Positions 24,501-31,499 are shown, counted from the first letter of the stretch. The stretch is 64,000 bases of DNA from Microglena sp. YARC (GCA_022414725.1 CM039465.1:37370890-37434889), one strand, 5' to 3'. Made by a program: numbers and translations. The notes: generated by a model from the letters alone, not told the origin.

Positions 24501-26735
24501 TACACCTTGTAATCAAGCCAACCATACCTGCAGACCACCACAGGCACACACACTCAAATGTGAGTGCCGATAGGGGCACATAGCACAGACTGACAATCCG
24601 CTGGTGCTTCCCATGCTTGTCCTCACGAATAACTGTGCCCAAAGAGGACGGAGAAGAAATGCCCAAAGACGCTGGGAAAGAGTAACCGCCTATGGATCTG
24701 GAGCCAAGAGGTCGATCAGTCTTTGGGGCCGGCTTGCCGACCAGAGGCTTCGGATTCTTTCCAGAGTTCTGTGTGGTGAGGGTGGTCCCAGCGTCAGTTG
24801 CTGCGGTACCAGAAGGGAGGATCTGCTTCAGCCTGTCTGCCACAACGTCGAACTTGGTGTGGATTTGCTTCCTCATCCCCAAGGTCAACATTTTGCCAAT
24901 CTTGGATTTGGAGCCGTACACCTCGACCAGCGTGAGGGCTGTGCGGGTGGCAATCTTCAGCTCACATGCTACGGCTACCAAGGCTGCAGCTTTCTCTTTT
25001 TCAACAGCCTACGTCGAAGTGTGGGTCAAAATGTGGGTCGAAATGTGTAGAGATGCTAGGATGTGTAAAGATGCTAAAATGTGTAGAGATGCTAAAATGT
25101 GTAGAGATGCTGAAATGTGTAGAGATGCTGAAATGGGTGGAGATGCTGAAATGGGTGGAGATGCTGAAATGTGTAGAGATGCTGAAATGTGCTGAGATGC
25201 TGAAATAGATGTCATACAGATATGTAATATACATGTTGAATAATAATACGTCTTAGCGTGTCTATACATATATATGAATGCAAACATGCCAGCCACCACA
25301 TGCGCATACTGGATCTGAAACCAGTGCTGGTGCTGGTACTGAAGCTGGTACTAGGACTGCTATTGGTACTGCTATTGGTATTGGTATTGGTTCTGGTACT
25401 AGCCCTGGTATTGGTATCGGTATTGGTATTGGTTCTGGTACTACTACAGTTACTGGTTCTTGTTCTGATATTAGTGCTGGTGCTGGTACTGGAGCTGGTG
25501 CGCGTACTGGTACTGGTCCAAGTACATGTGGTAGTACTGACCGGTTCTGGTACTGGTACTGGTTATGGTTCTGGTAATAGTGCTGGTTCTGTTACTGGTG
25601 CTGGTATGAGTGCTGGTGCTGGTGCTGGTACTGATTCTGTTGCTAGGACTATTAGTGAAGCTGTAATTAGATCTGGTTTTAGTGCTGGTGCTGTTACTGG
25701 CGCTGTTATTGTTACTACAACTGGTACTGACTGGTACTAGTATTGGTACTGGTACCAGTTCTGTTGCTTGTGCTGTTACTGGTTCTGGTTCTGGTACTAG
25801 GATTAGTGCTAGCACTGGAGCTGGTGCAAGTCCTGGTAATGGTTCTGGTTCTAGTACTGGTGCTGATTCTGGCATTAGTCCGGGTTCTGTTTCTTGTACT
25901 GGTATTAGTGCTGGTGCTGGTACTGTTTATATTACTATGAATGTTACTGGTGCTGTTACTGGATCTGGTTTTGGTGCTGGTGCTGTTACTGGCTCTGTTA
26001 TTGATACCAGTACTGGTACTGACTGGTACTGGTTTGGTACTGGTTCTGGTACCAGTTATCTTCCTGGTGCTGCTACTGGTTCTGGTATTAGTGCTGGTGC
26101 TGGTACTGGAGCTGGTACTAGAACTGGTACTGGTGCAAGTGCTGATGCTATGCCAGAGTTACGCTGCCAACTGTTCAGCATTCTTACTCGCAAAAGCAAG
26201 TGAACTTGAGCTGATTTTTGCTGCAGATCCTCTTCAGTCAGAGGAACTATGTCAACAAAGCTATGCTCAGCCTTGCTCATAACCCTTGCAAAAAATGGAA
26301 CAGCAAGCGTGCTCACTGTATGCGAACATCCACAAGCCACGCTTCTGCTGTCCATCCCATGTAGTCCACCTGCGTCAGGTGGCTTGTGACAGGCCTCCAC
26401 CACCCTAAGCAAGTGACTGACACTTATTCACCCCTCCCCTCCCAATTAGAGCATGCTCCTCAGCATGGTGGTCAAGTCACCTGTTGAATTCTACTGAGAG
26501 CCCTGCTTGCTTCTTCCAACGTCGCGGATGACCTTTCCCTAAACGAAATCGCCTTCGAGCATGCTTTGTCTAGATTAGAGACGGCTTCTCTTGCAGCGGC
26601 GATTTCCTGCTTCAAATAATAGTACACGCCGCTTTCATTCATGGTGCTGGGGAGGCGTGATCCGTCTGGTAGGACATTGTCCGCTGCTCCTTTCATTGAA
26701 CTATCTGAACCGCTGCGGGGAACTCCCCCGAGGTC
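8696..26735 (-). CDS. Beta-propeller/protein kinase gene, at least 11 exons (partial)
   Basis: Chain of exons 26481-26735, 26188-26271, 24528-25008, 22886-23087, 17563-17704, 15195-15330, 14436-14629, 12344-12568, 11173-11347, 10118-10261 and 8696-8847. Every junction has GT and AG and the reading phase continues across all ten joins; total 2190 nt or 730 codons. Residues 1-200 are helical and charged. About 245-630 are WD40-like blades (motifs NVWSGHIKGLVRV, GRAWVADDQGQVRVL, LLTGHENGQVLLW, VSASHLGTIKLW). About 632-710 are a Ser/Thr/Pro-rich linker. 715-730 read ELDLQKLIGAGAYGK, the first strand and glycine loop (GxGxxG) of a protein kinase; the spacing resembles TKL/Raf-like kinases. The catalytic core lies beyond position 1, and the true start codon is not located. 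Introns total about 16 kb and are almost wholly tandem repeats. The fusion and kinase class are inferred from motifs; exon structure rests on phase agreement. Confidence 0.8.
8985..9765 (+). repeat. 23-bp minisatellite, about 33 copies
   Basis: Unit GGGGATTGTCATCGGGTGTATGA with few substitutions. Some copies end in ATCATCATCGGG instead. It lies in the intron between kinase-gene exons 10 and 11. Confidence 0.97.
9985..10090 (-). repeat. Two copies of the 3' edge of exon 10
   Basis: CCTGTTTCGTCGTGAGAGTT occurs at 10068-10087 and again in the exon at 10118; a weaker copy (CGTCGTGAGACTTGCTG) lies at 9990-10006. The nearer copy retains the exon-intron junction (ACGAAACAG|GTTTGTG on the minus strand). 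Confidence 0.8.
10118..10261 (-). CDS. Exon 10: Ser-rich linker of the propeller/kinase protein
   Basis: Acceptor ACTGCTGCAG, donor GAAACAG|GTTTGTG; 144 bp, phase 1 in and phase 1 out, matching neighbours. It encodes a hydrophilic Ser/Thr/Asn-rich linker (for example KRSSSECGSPTAP). Both edges of this exon are duplicated outside it. Confidence 0.72.
10320..10400 (-). repeat. Diverged copy of the 5' part of exon 10 with acceptor
   Basis: The minus strand reads GGGCTGCAG followed by GACCAAACGTTTGGCGGCAG, aligning with the exon start (GACCAACCGGAAGGCGACAG). It carries substitutions and small indels, so it is older than most array copies. Confidence 0.75.
10400..10720 (+). repeat. T/G-rich low-complexity tract
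   Basis: About 320 bases of TTTGTTTG/TTGCTTGT words with few A or C on this strand. No exact period, so frames across it are not genes. Confidence 0.85.
10893..10972 (+). repeat. C-rich CCCACC tract
   Basis: Imperfect repeats of CCCACCCACCCACAACCTCT. It becomes G-rich, pyrimidine-free RNA sense on the minus strand within the intron. Confidence 0.8.
10990..11045 (-). repeat. Diverged copy of the 3' portion of exon 9
   Basis: TGAAGTCGTTCTGTTCATGT with AAAGGCCTTGACACC parallels 11181-11232 within and beside exon 9 (TGAAGCCATTCTGTCCATGT, ACAAGGCCTTGATGC). It is a diverged exon-edge duplication about 180 bp away. Confidence 0.7.
11173..11347 (-). CDS. Exon 9: WD40-like blade of the propeller/kinase protein
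   Basis: Acceptor CTTCTGCTGCAG, donor AAAATAG|GTATGT. It begins in frame with IRAHKGNLAMM and contains VSASHLGTIKLWQ, with the GH/strand-turn-W pattern of a WD40 repeat. The last part is charged and probably leaves the propeller. Confidence 0.78.
11405..11573 (+). mobile_element. Short inverted-repeat element, family MITE-1, copy 1
   Basis: Ends TAGGGAACGGCAATAT and ATGCTGGTCCCTA are imperfect inverses. The A/T-rich body contains ATCATATGATG palindromes and a 54-bp internal direct duplication (TGCAGTCTGATTACCCTTAA twice). Relatives are at 24109-24259, 34449-34598 (minus) and 46434-46965. Confidence 0.75.
11657..11880 (+). mobile_element. hAT-like miniature element with 8-bp target duplication
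   Basis: The element proper is 11665-11872 with ends CACTGTTTTATTTTT and AACACAAAACAGTG. The outer 8 bases, GCAGTGAG and GCTGTGGG, agree at 6 of 8 positions, as expected of an old 8-bp hAT-type duplication. The interior includes AGCGACGCGTCG, GGAGCCCCAGGGGTTCGGGG and GAGTCGCTCAATT, shared with the 46.6-47.9 kb elements. No transposase frame. Confidence 0.7.
12074..12115 (+). repeat. Dispersed short repeat (GTTGGGCAAGTCTATTTAGC)
   Basis: Same motif at 62812-62850 and 62891-62930 (plus), and inverted at about 37207-37250 and 37448-37490. About 40 bp with a TAGCCTATTTGGC core; function unknown. Confidence 0.65.
12150..12205 (-). repeat. Copy of the 3' edge of exon 8 with donor
   Basis: GACCATGACCAGACAAGGCT and AATTCCAAGGTTTGCAGA match exon 8's end at 12341-12385 with a few substitutions. 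The copy keeps the CATG|GTCAGT donor context. Confidence 0.78.
12344..12568 (-). CDS. Exon 8: WD40-like blades of the propeller/kinase protein
   Basis: Acceptor TGTTCGCTAG, donor GTCATG|GTCAGT; 225 bp, phase 0 at both ends. Reads VLLWHPDSDRLLPLLRIGE, then TVFKDYNLVVIGHASGELAL, two consecutive WD40-like blade signatures that complete the LLTGHENGQ motif at the end of exon 7. The last third is Pro/Ser/Gly-rich and basic. Confidence 0.82.
12588..12755 (+). repeat. (TCAG)n with a 40-bp higher unit
   Basis: Pure CAGT tetranucleotide repeat at 12592-12620, then copies of a unit containing AAATAGTGGATTAAAGAG. It abuts the acceptor side of exon 8. Confidence 0.92.
12930..14430 (-). repeat. Array of about 9 copies of exon 7's 3' edge, period about 165 bp
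   Basis: Each unit on the minus strand reads the end of exon 7 (GGCAGCTGTTCACAGGCCAT, AATGGACAG|GT donor) followed by intron sequence (AAATAAACGAGAAGG, a C/T-rich spacer and GGCCTGACCAGACC). The peptide TGHGNGQ is kept in several copies where the real exon has TGHENGQ. Marker GAGACCCTAACCC recurs near 12980, 13141, 13310, 13480, 13650, 13800, 13960, 14140 and 14310. Every unit therefore offers a splice donor, but none has the complete exon. Confidence 0.88.
14436..14629 (-). CDS. Exon 7: Ser-rich loop and WD40 strand
   Basis: The acceptor CCCTATCCAG follows a long C/T tract on the minus strand; the donor is GGACAG|GTACGC. 194 bp; it starts with two bases completing the Cys codon of exon 6 and ends on a whole codon. 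A Ser/Pro-rich loop (SSPPSRSSSMAKSVSASS) precedes ATWRLLTGHENGQ, the first half of a blade completed by exon 8. Confidence 0.78.
14636..14700 (+). repeat. (GGGTT)n followed by a poly-G run
   Basis: TTGGGTTGGGTTGGGTTGG followed by about 30 G. On the transcribed minus strand it supplies the C/T tract before exon 7's acceptor. It has quadruplex-forming potential on the plus strand. Confidence 0.92.
14752..14850 (+). repeat. 12-bp minisatellite GTTGTGTTGTCA
   Basis: About eight copies with late variants (GTAGTCA, GTAAGT). Intronic. Confidence 0.9.
14880..15180 (-). repeat. Copies of exon 6's 3' edge with donor
   Basis: ACTCACACACTCCAAAGACT/GGTTGGACTCTC and GTGTCAGCAGACCACA recur at 14926-14995 and 15058-15122, paralleling exon 6 at 15190-15255. 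The GTGAGT donor and the WSADT-encoding segment are kept in the copies. Confidence 0.8.
15195..15330 (-). CDS. Exon 6: WD40-like blade
   Basis: Acceptor GAGAGCTCAG, donor GGAGTGT|GTGAGT. 136 bp beginning on a whole codon: GPARCIFVSNSRAWVGGG, then TDGWLALWSADTYTQIDIW, with a strand, turn and W as in propeller blades. An alternative acceptor 35 bp downstream would break the phase with exon 5, so this one is chosen. Confidence 0.8.
15470..16375 (-). repeat. Copies of exon 6's 5' edge with acceptor, plus (GGGTT)n and (GT)n
   Basis: TCGTGCCGGACCCTGAGCTC-like segments, the reverse complement of exon 6's first 30 bases with its AG acceptor, recur near 15475, 15755, 15985 and 16195. Units also carry GGATAAGTTTTTTAAGTTGG and GCGGCTGGCTTGCCTGCAGC blocks, GT runs, and pure GGGTT runs at 15565-15600 and 15663-15710. 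Period about 210-280 bp. Confidence 0.85.
16375..17290 (+). repeat. 103-bp tandem repeat, about 9 copies
   Basis: Unit markers AGGGAGGAAGTGGGGATAGT and GGATGCCCTGGGCCTACAGC, about 102-103 bp apart, with interior copies most alike. Purine-rich on the plus strand. Intron between exons 5 and 6. Confidence 0.92.
17375..17555 (+). repeat. About 22-bp minisatellite (CCCCAACCCCAGGCCTATCTAA)
   Basis: About eight imperfect copies immediately downstream of exon 5's donor on the minus strand. Confidence 0.85.
17563..17704 (-). CDS. Exon 5: beta-propeller blade
   Basis: Acceptor CCTTTCTATCAG, donor GAAGCAG|GTACGC; 142 bp, its first base completing an Arg codon from exon 4. Reads VISFDSKGRAWVADDQGQVRV, a classic blade strand pattern (D-x-x-G-x-x-W-x-A-D), then a Leu/Val-rich strand. 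Confidence 0.82.
17980..22885 (-). repeat. 134-bp satellite of exon 4's 3' edge, about 36 copies in tetramers
   Basis: Each monomer, read on the minus strand, contains the last 60 bases of exon 4 (GTGCGCGTGAAGAAA, CAGGCCTGGGAATTGGTGAT, CAGCAACCCCTGTCAG) with the donor GTGTGTCTG or GTGCGTCTG, then intron (TTGTAAGGGGTTGTTTGTTT, CCCCTGGGGTGGGG). Monomer types differ at fixed positions (GGGCCCTGATTTTC or GGGCCATGATTATC; CACACC, CGCACC or TACGCC). The GGGCCCTGATTTTC type recurs near 18875, 19408, 19945, 20485, 21022, 21558 and 22094, about 536 bp or four monomers apart, so the array has a higher-order structure. The first copies (18.0-18.4 kb) are most diverged. Confidence 0.95.
22886..23087 (-). 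CDS. Exon 4: WD40-like blade; source of the 134-bp satellite
   Basis: Acceptor TGTCTGTCTGCAG, donor CCTGTCAG|GTGCGTC; 202 bp, phase 1 in and 2 out, agreeing with neighbours. Reads LEFFSESSDSTTAF, then VTCLAVDHEGNVWSGHIKG and LVRVKKKQAWELVI. The CLAVDxxGNVWSGHxxG signature is a propeller blade and recalls the WD40 part of plant type II inositol polyphosphate 5-phosphatases, though no phosphatase domain is present. Unlike its satellite copies it has the whole exon and its acceptor. Confidence 0.85.
23090..23370 (+). repeat. Minisatellite of about 24 bp (ACATTTGAATAGGCAGGACA)
   Basis: About eleven copies directly upstream of exon 4's acceptor, with variants AGGACAGACAAAC and GGCAGGACAATCGT. Confidence 0.93.
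23555..23775 (+). repeat. Tandem repeat of about 61 bp, 3-4 copies
   Basis: Units share TGTGCATTGATCATGTGTGT, AAGTAGTGCACATATACCTG and TACAACACACAACAC. Intronic. Confidence 0.9.
24109..24259 (+). mobile_element. MITE-1 element, copy 2
   Basis: Ends TAGGGAATGGCAATATGAT and ATATGCTGGTCCATA are imperfect inverses; body with GATATCATATGAT palindromes and CGCCTTTGGTCAACAT. The right flank (ACATTTGGATACATCCATGA) is also shared with the copy at 46.97 kb, so the duplicated unit may be larger than the inverted-repeat element. Confidence 0.72.
24528..25008 (-). CDS. Exon 3: helical region, linker and first propeller strand
   Basis: Longest exon (481 bp). Acceptor CGACGTAG, donor TCTGCAG|GTATGG. Reads AVEKEKAAALVAVACELKI, a Lys/Arg-rich helix, then a Gly/Pro/Ser-rich linker, and ends RIVSLCYVPLSALTFECVC with LWWSA, the first blade strand. 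A second acceptor 29 bp inside (AAGCTGCAG) is possible but has a purine-rich upstream. Confidence 0.75.
25025..25205 (+). repeat. 18-bp minisatellite AAATGTGTAGAGATGCTG
   Basis: Ten copies starting beside exon 3's acceptor. Confidence 0.94.
25315..26150 (+). repeat. Degenerate hexanucleotide array (GGTACT/GCTGGT)
   Basis: Over 800 bp of GGTRYT-type hexamers with GCT and TCT variants; fills the intron between exons 2 and 3. Stop-free frames give Gly/Thr- or Leu/Val-rich peptides on either strand, which reflects composition and not a gene. Confidence 0.95.
26188..26271 (-). CDS. Exon 2: short helical exon
   Basis: 84 bp, phase 0 at both ends; acceptor TATGAGCAAG, donor TTGCGA|GTAAGA. Encodes AEHSFVDIVPLTEEDLQQKS plus AQVHLLLR, continuing the charged helix of exon 1 into that of exon 3. 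The upstream acceptor at GCAAG (26285) would hit a stop in the phase left by exon 1. Confidence 0.62.
26481..26735 (-). CDS. Exon 1 (first assigned): helical N-terminal region
   Basis: Acceptor TATTTATCGCAG, donor CAACAG|GTGACTTG; 255 bp. Reads a Gly/Ser-rich start, then YYYLKQEIAAAREAVSNLDK and ATLEEASRALSRIQQ, an amphipathic helix. An internal ATG (MKGAADN) could be the start of translation, but an upstream exon is equally possible. Confidence 0.7.
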
Positions 26736-26890
26736 CTGCGATAAATAGGGTCAAGTCAATCAAGTGGACGTTATCCAGCCGCTGGGTCCAGAATATCGCC
26801 ACAGGAGTCTTAATGCGTGTGCAAAATCTAAAAGGGAGGAACCGGAATGGCCGGGGATAAAAGCACTGTCGGCCCCTGTGGGGTCCTTAC

Positions 26891-26940
26891 CTCCGAGGAG
26901 GACATTCTCCCTCTGCAAGCGCACTAAGCGCGCGAAAGAG
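26891..26940 (-). CDS. Possible upstream 50-bp exon of the same gene
   Basis: Minus-strand acceptor CCATCCCTACAG and donor CTCGGAG|GTAAGG enclose 50 bp. One frame gives SFARLVRLQRENVLLG, a coiled-coil-like peptide. Its phase does not join cleanly to the acceptor chosen for exon 1, so the join is unresolved. Confidence 0.4.
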
Positions 26941-27815
26941 CTGTAGGGATGGCAATAATTATCCGTGCATGATGGTGGTGAACGTGGTGGGGAATATTGA
27001 TTCGTCGCGGATATTAGGGACTAGGGCCCGGGGCCTGCTAGGGCCTAGAGAGGTTGAAGTACAGCAAGCACCCAGCCCTTCTTGTGATGACCCTTAACCG
27101 ATACCCGCCCTTACCTAAACGCGGTACACTGGAAGTTGAGTCCTAGAAGGGGATACGTGATTGGAGTACGGTCGGGTGAGCGGGAGATAAAAGTCCATTG
27201 GGAGGCGAAAGTCCAAGGTTTACAGCTACACTGTGAGCTGAGCATCTTTTGTCGGCCAAACGAGGCTAGACAGATCGAGCCTACCCTCGTTCTCGCACGG
27301 CAATTTGTTCAGATACAGCAGTACGGCACCCGCCACGTCATTGTGTCACCTGTCGTTGTCGTTCCCAGATTACTATCTCCAGACTCTAACTCGTCCCCTG
27401 ATTTCAAGCACGAATAAAGCCTTAGATTTACAATTTGCGGCAAGATAGGTGAACATGCTTGCCAGGAGAATTTGGTTTTTCGACTAAACCGGTAGCGATA
27501 GCTGTCCGCACTACGACGGGGTTCAGGGCTTACCAGGCAATGGTTCCGCTTATTTGGCAATCATTTCCCTGCTGATCTGGCACATTTTGGCTACTTGTGA
27601 GTGCCGCAATCAGGGTAGTGTGGTTCAGAGACAAATCGACCTTCACGAAAAAAATCGAATTTGATGCTGATGAAAGCGCGTGCAAATGCGAACGCCTGCC
27701 TCTGTCTAATTTCTCGAGCAGCGCAGTTTTCGAGGAGATGTGTGGCTTCCAAGGTTGGTGTCGGTTGGGTCGGTTGGGTCCTGTCATGCCTCGTATTTGA
27801 TGCAACCCTGGAAAA

Positions 27816-27852
27816 GGAAATCTTCGTGAAATTCGCGTGCGCGAAGATTTCC
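27816..27852. repeat. Hairpin with 11-bp perfect arms
   Basis: GGAAATCTTCG and CGAAGATTTCC separated by 15 bases. Confidence 0.7.
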
Positions 27853-28305
27853 CCAGCTTCTTTGTTGCAGTGCGATTTCATTAGCTATTATCTAGTTTTT
27901 GAGACCGCAGGAGTCAGCGAAGCATTTCTTTCTCTTCCTTCCTGGCCTAAATTGGGACTGACTCCGTACCACCTCCGGGCTGCAGCGAGGAGGCCCCCGA
28001 GGAGCGGAGCAACAACTTAGTTCTTAAATTAGGTTCCTACGAGATGATTTATCCTCCAGAGCTGGCTTTATTCTGCTGTAATTATAATTTTGGCCGTAGG
28101 GTCGGGAGAGGGTCAGGCGCCAGGACCTTGTGGTCATGCCATGACAATGCTCGGAGCGCCATTATTGGAGACGATGCATTAGGGTCCTATGCATGTATGT
28201 CCAACAGCATTCGACGAACCGTGGTGGCTAGAGTTGAACAGCCCTACTTTACTGGCACTACTATATGGCCCGATATGGCCCTACTCGACGGAACGGCGGG
28301 AGTAA

Positions 28306-28323
28306 GCGCCCGGCGCCGGGCGC
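28306..28323. repeat. 18-bp GC palindrome
   Basis: GCGCCCGGCGCCGGGCGC is identical to its reverse complement; the next bases (CTAGCGCCAGGC) continue the GGCGCC theme. Confidence 0.85.
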
Positions 28324-28821
28324 CTAGCGCCAGGCGGGCTCGGGCGGGCTTAGAGACTTGGCTGAGTAGGCCCTTCATGTGTGTGTTTGAGCCTATAATT
28401 GGAGGTGAATAGCCTTGGGTCCTCCCAAAGTTGCCCGATTGGACGCAGGAGTTGTCCAATGGGTCCATGAGGGTCCTGGACCATAGAGCCAAGGTGCTGG
28501 GTGAAAACATTGGGTGGATCAATTTGTATCGGCCTCCTAAGTGGGTTGGTTTCGTGTAAAAACAGCATGCAACCTATCATGGGCCATATCACACTCCACC
28601 TTTTTTTTTCTTCTGAAACTTTTTTGTAATGTTCCCATCAATATTTTCACAATTATGGGCCATTCAGAAATTTTGTGAGAGTCAGTCACGAATTTGAAAG
28701 CATTTTTGGCGAAATAATCACTGCAAAAAATAAATGTGGGTCAAAAATCAAACATTTTCCATTGTTATTAATTTTCCGCCGATGACTGGGAGCGGCCAAT
28801 TTGCTAGCTGGGAGCCATGTT

Positions 28822-29890
28822 ACATTACATTACATTACATTACATTACATTACATTACATTACATTACATTACATTACATTACATTACATTACATTACAT
28901 TACATTACATTACATTACATTACATTACATTACATTACATTACATTACATTACATTACATTACATTACATTACATGTCAAAGTCTACTTAACACCGCGAG
29001 GGTGTATGAGACTCTGTGCTGTAAACAAAAAGAAAAAGCACCCACAAAGCAAAACAATCCATTACATCAGGGGGGTGTCGAGGACAAACAAACCAAACTC
29101 CCAACCACCGTTTTGGTGGCGTAGGTATTAAACCCCCTAGTGCAGGACCCAGATCTCAACCACTTACAGTGGCGGAGGTAAAAAGCTAACAAATGAGAAG
29201 TCACAAGAAAAAACGGAGAATAAATTACGGTGCCACTAAGCAGTCCAGGGCTTCCTGTCTTGCTCTTCTACAAGTAGAAAGATAGTCGGCTAGGTTGCTC
29301 CAAAACGTCTCAGTGCCATTTCCATTCATAAAGGTTCTGAATGTGGAATCGCACAATTCGGTATCCTCCTGGACATGCCTATAATATCTGTAAACAGCTT
29401 CTGGTAGCGGAGGCGAATATCATTATAAAAAGGGCACTCAAACATATGCATTTCTGGTATCGGAGGCGTTTAAAGCCAACCCTTCTCTCATTAGGGATGT
29501 CCCTGGCTGCATTGGTGTCACTTGGGTACTTTAACCTCCATGACTAAAAAACTTCAGACATAATACCTTAATAATAAGACATCAACAGCCTCCAAAATGT
29601 TGAAGTTTTTACTGGATCCTAGCTTGTGGAGAGCACAGCGTAAGCCGTGAACCCAGCCAGTGTTGGAATCAAAAGATTCCTCAAGAGCCATTCTAATGAG
29701 ATCCTCAGCTTCTTTATCTATGATCTTGTTCCAGAAGCGCAAAGCTGGTTTAAGCCAAGCAAAACACACCGGGGTTATAAGTATACCTCTATGCCATTTC
29801 TCACAAGCATGGTCATTTGAGATAAGTGTGTTGTTCAGAATAGAAGGAGCCCACACAACCAAAATCCAGGATAGGTTATACAAAAGAATC
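28822..29890 (-). mobile_element. LINE copy 1: 5'-truncated, internally deleted
   Basis: On the minus strand: the C-terminal part of a reverse transcriptase polyprotein (LKPALRFWNKI, AEDLIRMALEESFDSNTG, RCALHKLGSSK), a 3' UTR (ACACCCTCGCGGTGTCAAG-like block), and a tail of about 30 pure TGTAA units (28822-28974). Compared with the copy at 61.0-62.1 kb, it lacks the segment encoding the CCHC finger and about 100 codons before it; the join at 29453-29470 has a short CATTT(C/T)TGGTA homology. Not functional. Confidence 0.85.
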
Positions 29891-29950
29891 AAATAGGTGG
29901 GTGATGTAATGATGTAACCAAGTTCAACCCTTGGGAATCACGTTATGTTA

Positions 29951-30009
29951 ATGGCGGTAGTGTACCACCGGACATCTGATTCAGATGTCCGGTGGTATAC
30001 TACCGCCAT
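29951..30009. repeat. 59-bp near-perfect palindrome
   Basis: Arms of 29 bases (ATGGCGGTAGTGTACCACCG and on) around one central T, with a single mismatch (GTGTACC against GTATACC). It lies just beyond the truncated end of LINE copy 1. About 20 bp further, TATAAAAGGG resembles a TATA box, with no gene seen after it. Confidence 0.95.
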
Positions 30010-30612
30010 GAACACTTCTTGAACACCCTAAAATATAAAAGGGTGACAATGCTCCGGCAAAGACCACCATCACACAATGCCAGTCCATCAAATATATACA
30101 TCAGTACATCACAACACATTTGTACATCACATCACTGGCCTGATCACAAAGTACGTAAGCTTCCCATTTCTAGAGACTCAAGCGATAATATACCTGCCGA
30201 CAGACCAAGAAACATTTTTTATTTGTGAAAGGTATTTCACCCCAGGAGGTGGGTCTCACGAAACGAACCAGCGACACGGAGAATTCTGTTAGAGGATTCA
30301 ATCGAATGATGTTGCCATTCGAATAAATCCAAGCTGAAATCCGGCTGAAAGTAGTTTAATGGTTTCAATGTTGATTTTACTGCCTAAGACGGCGTGCATC
30401 CTTAACAGGCTGGCGCCATGTAACTAAGTTCAAGTTGACAGTATTACGTTGTAGTGCAACAAACTCTACTACCACAATGAATGTTACAACTGCTTTAGTA
30501 GTATGGGGAATGGAGGACGAGAAAAAGTTACCCAGCTCCTGAACTCGAGGCAAAATCCACAGGGCTGTAGTAAGGGTACTTCAGGAGGACCCCCAGCTCT
30601 GCTGCCTGAGCC

Positions 30613-31350
30613 AATTACATTACATTACATTACATTACATTACATTACATTACATTACATTACATGTTAAAGTCTACTTGACACCGCGAGGGTGTATGAG
30701 ACTCTGTGCTTTAAACAAAAAGAAAAGCACCCACAAAGCAAAAAACCCCATTACATCAGGGGTGTGTCGAGGACAAACAAACCAAACTCCCAACCACCGT
30801 TTTGGTGGCGTAGGTATTAAACCCCTTAGAGCCGGACCCAGATCTCAACCACTTACAGTGGCGGAGGTAAGAAGCTAACAAATGAGAAGTCACAAGAAGA
30901 AGAAAAAAAGGGATGATAAATTACGGGTGCCACTAAGCAGTCCAGGGCTTCCTGTCTTGCTCTTCTACAAGTAGAAAGATAGTCGGCTAGGTTGCTCCAA
31001 AAAGACTTAGTGCCATTTCCATTCATAAAGGTTCTGAATGTGGAATCGCAGAATTCCACATTCCATACGGTTAAGTTGGTATCCTCATGGACATGCCTAT
31101 AAATATCTGTAAACAGCTTCTGGTAGCGGAGGCGAATATCATTATAAAAAGGGCACTCAAACATATGCATTTCATCCTCAGGTTTTTGGAACCCACACAT
31201 TTGACAGTGTCTCATTGAGCGAGGGATGTGTGCTCTATCCACCACCCTCATTCTTTCTGTGTTCAGCCAATGGGAACCCATTCTAAATTGTGCTATAGAA
31301 CGAATCTGATCCTGCTTATGTAAGGCGGATGTAAAGGGAATCAAGCCAAT
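30613..31350 (-). mobile_element. LINE copy 2: 5'-truncated 3' end
   Basis: Ten ATTAC units (30613-30665), the 3' UTR shared with copies 1 and 3, then a minus-strand frame with SHWLNTERMRVVDRAHIPRS and a zinc-finger-like CQMCGFQKPEDEMHMFEC (C-x2-C-x9-H-x3-C), as found after the reverse transcriptase in many non-LTR elements. Homology with copy 3 ends near 31350. The poly-G/A context after the stop gives no coding continuation. Confidence 0.88.
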
Positions 31351-31499
31351 TGTACAGCCTGCATCCTGCGTCGCAACGTCCGCTTCCTTCTGGTCAACGG
31401 ACCCTCCCCACATTGCATCCTACGACACAGCGGACCCTTAAACGTTGCGTCTGCAACAGAGGACGCAGCATCTTAAACAACCCAGGTCCGATTTCCCCT

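Larger units (their letters stand above)
26945..28815. other. Unassigned single-copy-like DNA
   Basis: Mixed composition near 50% GC with no tandem repeats and no convincing exons. Local features are a hairpin (27816-27826 with 27842-27852) and an 18-bp perfect palindrome at 28306-28323. A short minus-strand segment at about 27335-27400 has an acceptor-like and a donor-like edge, but nothing recognisable in the peptide. Confidence 0.5.

Noticed and set aside
25258..26282. Gly/Thr- and Leu/Val-rich frames
   Set aside because: Translation of a hexanucleotide repeat in an intron; composition explains them.
28734..29131. Frames with LHYITLHYIT periodicity
   Set aside because: Translation of the (ATTAC)n LINE tail.
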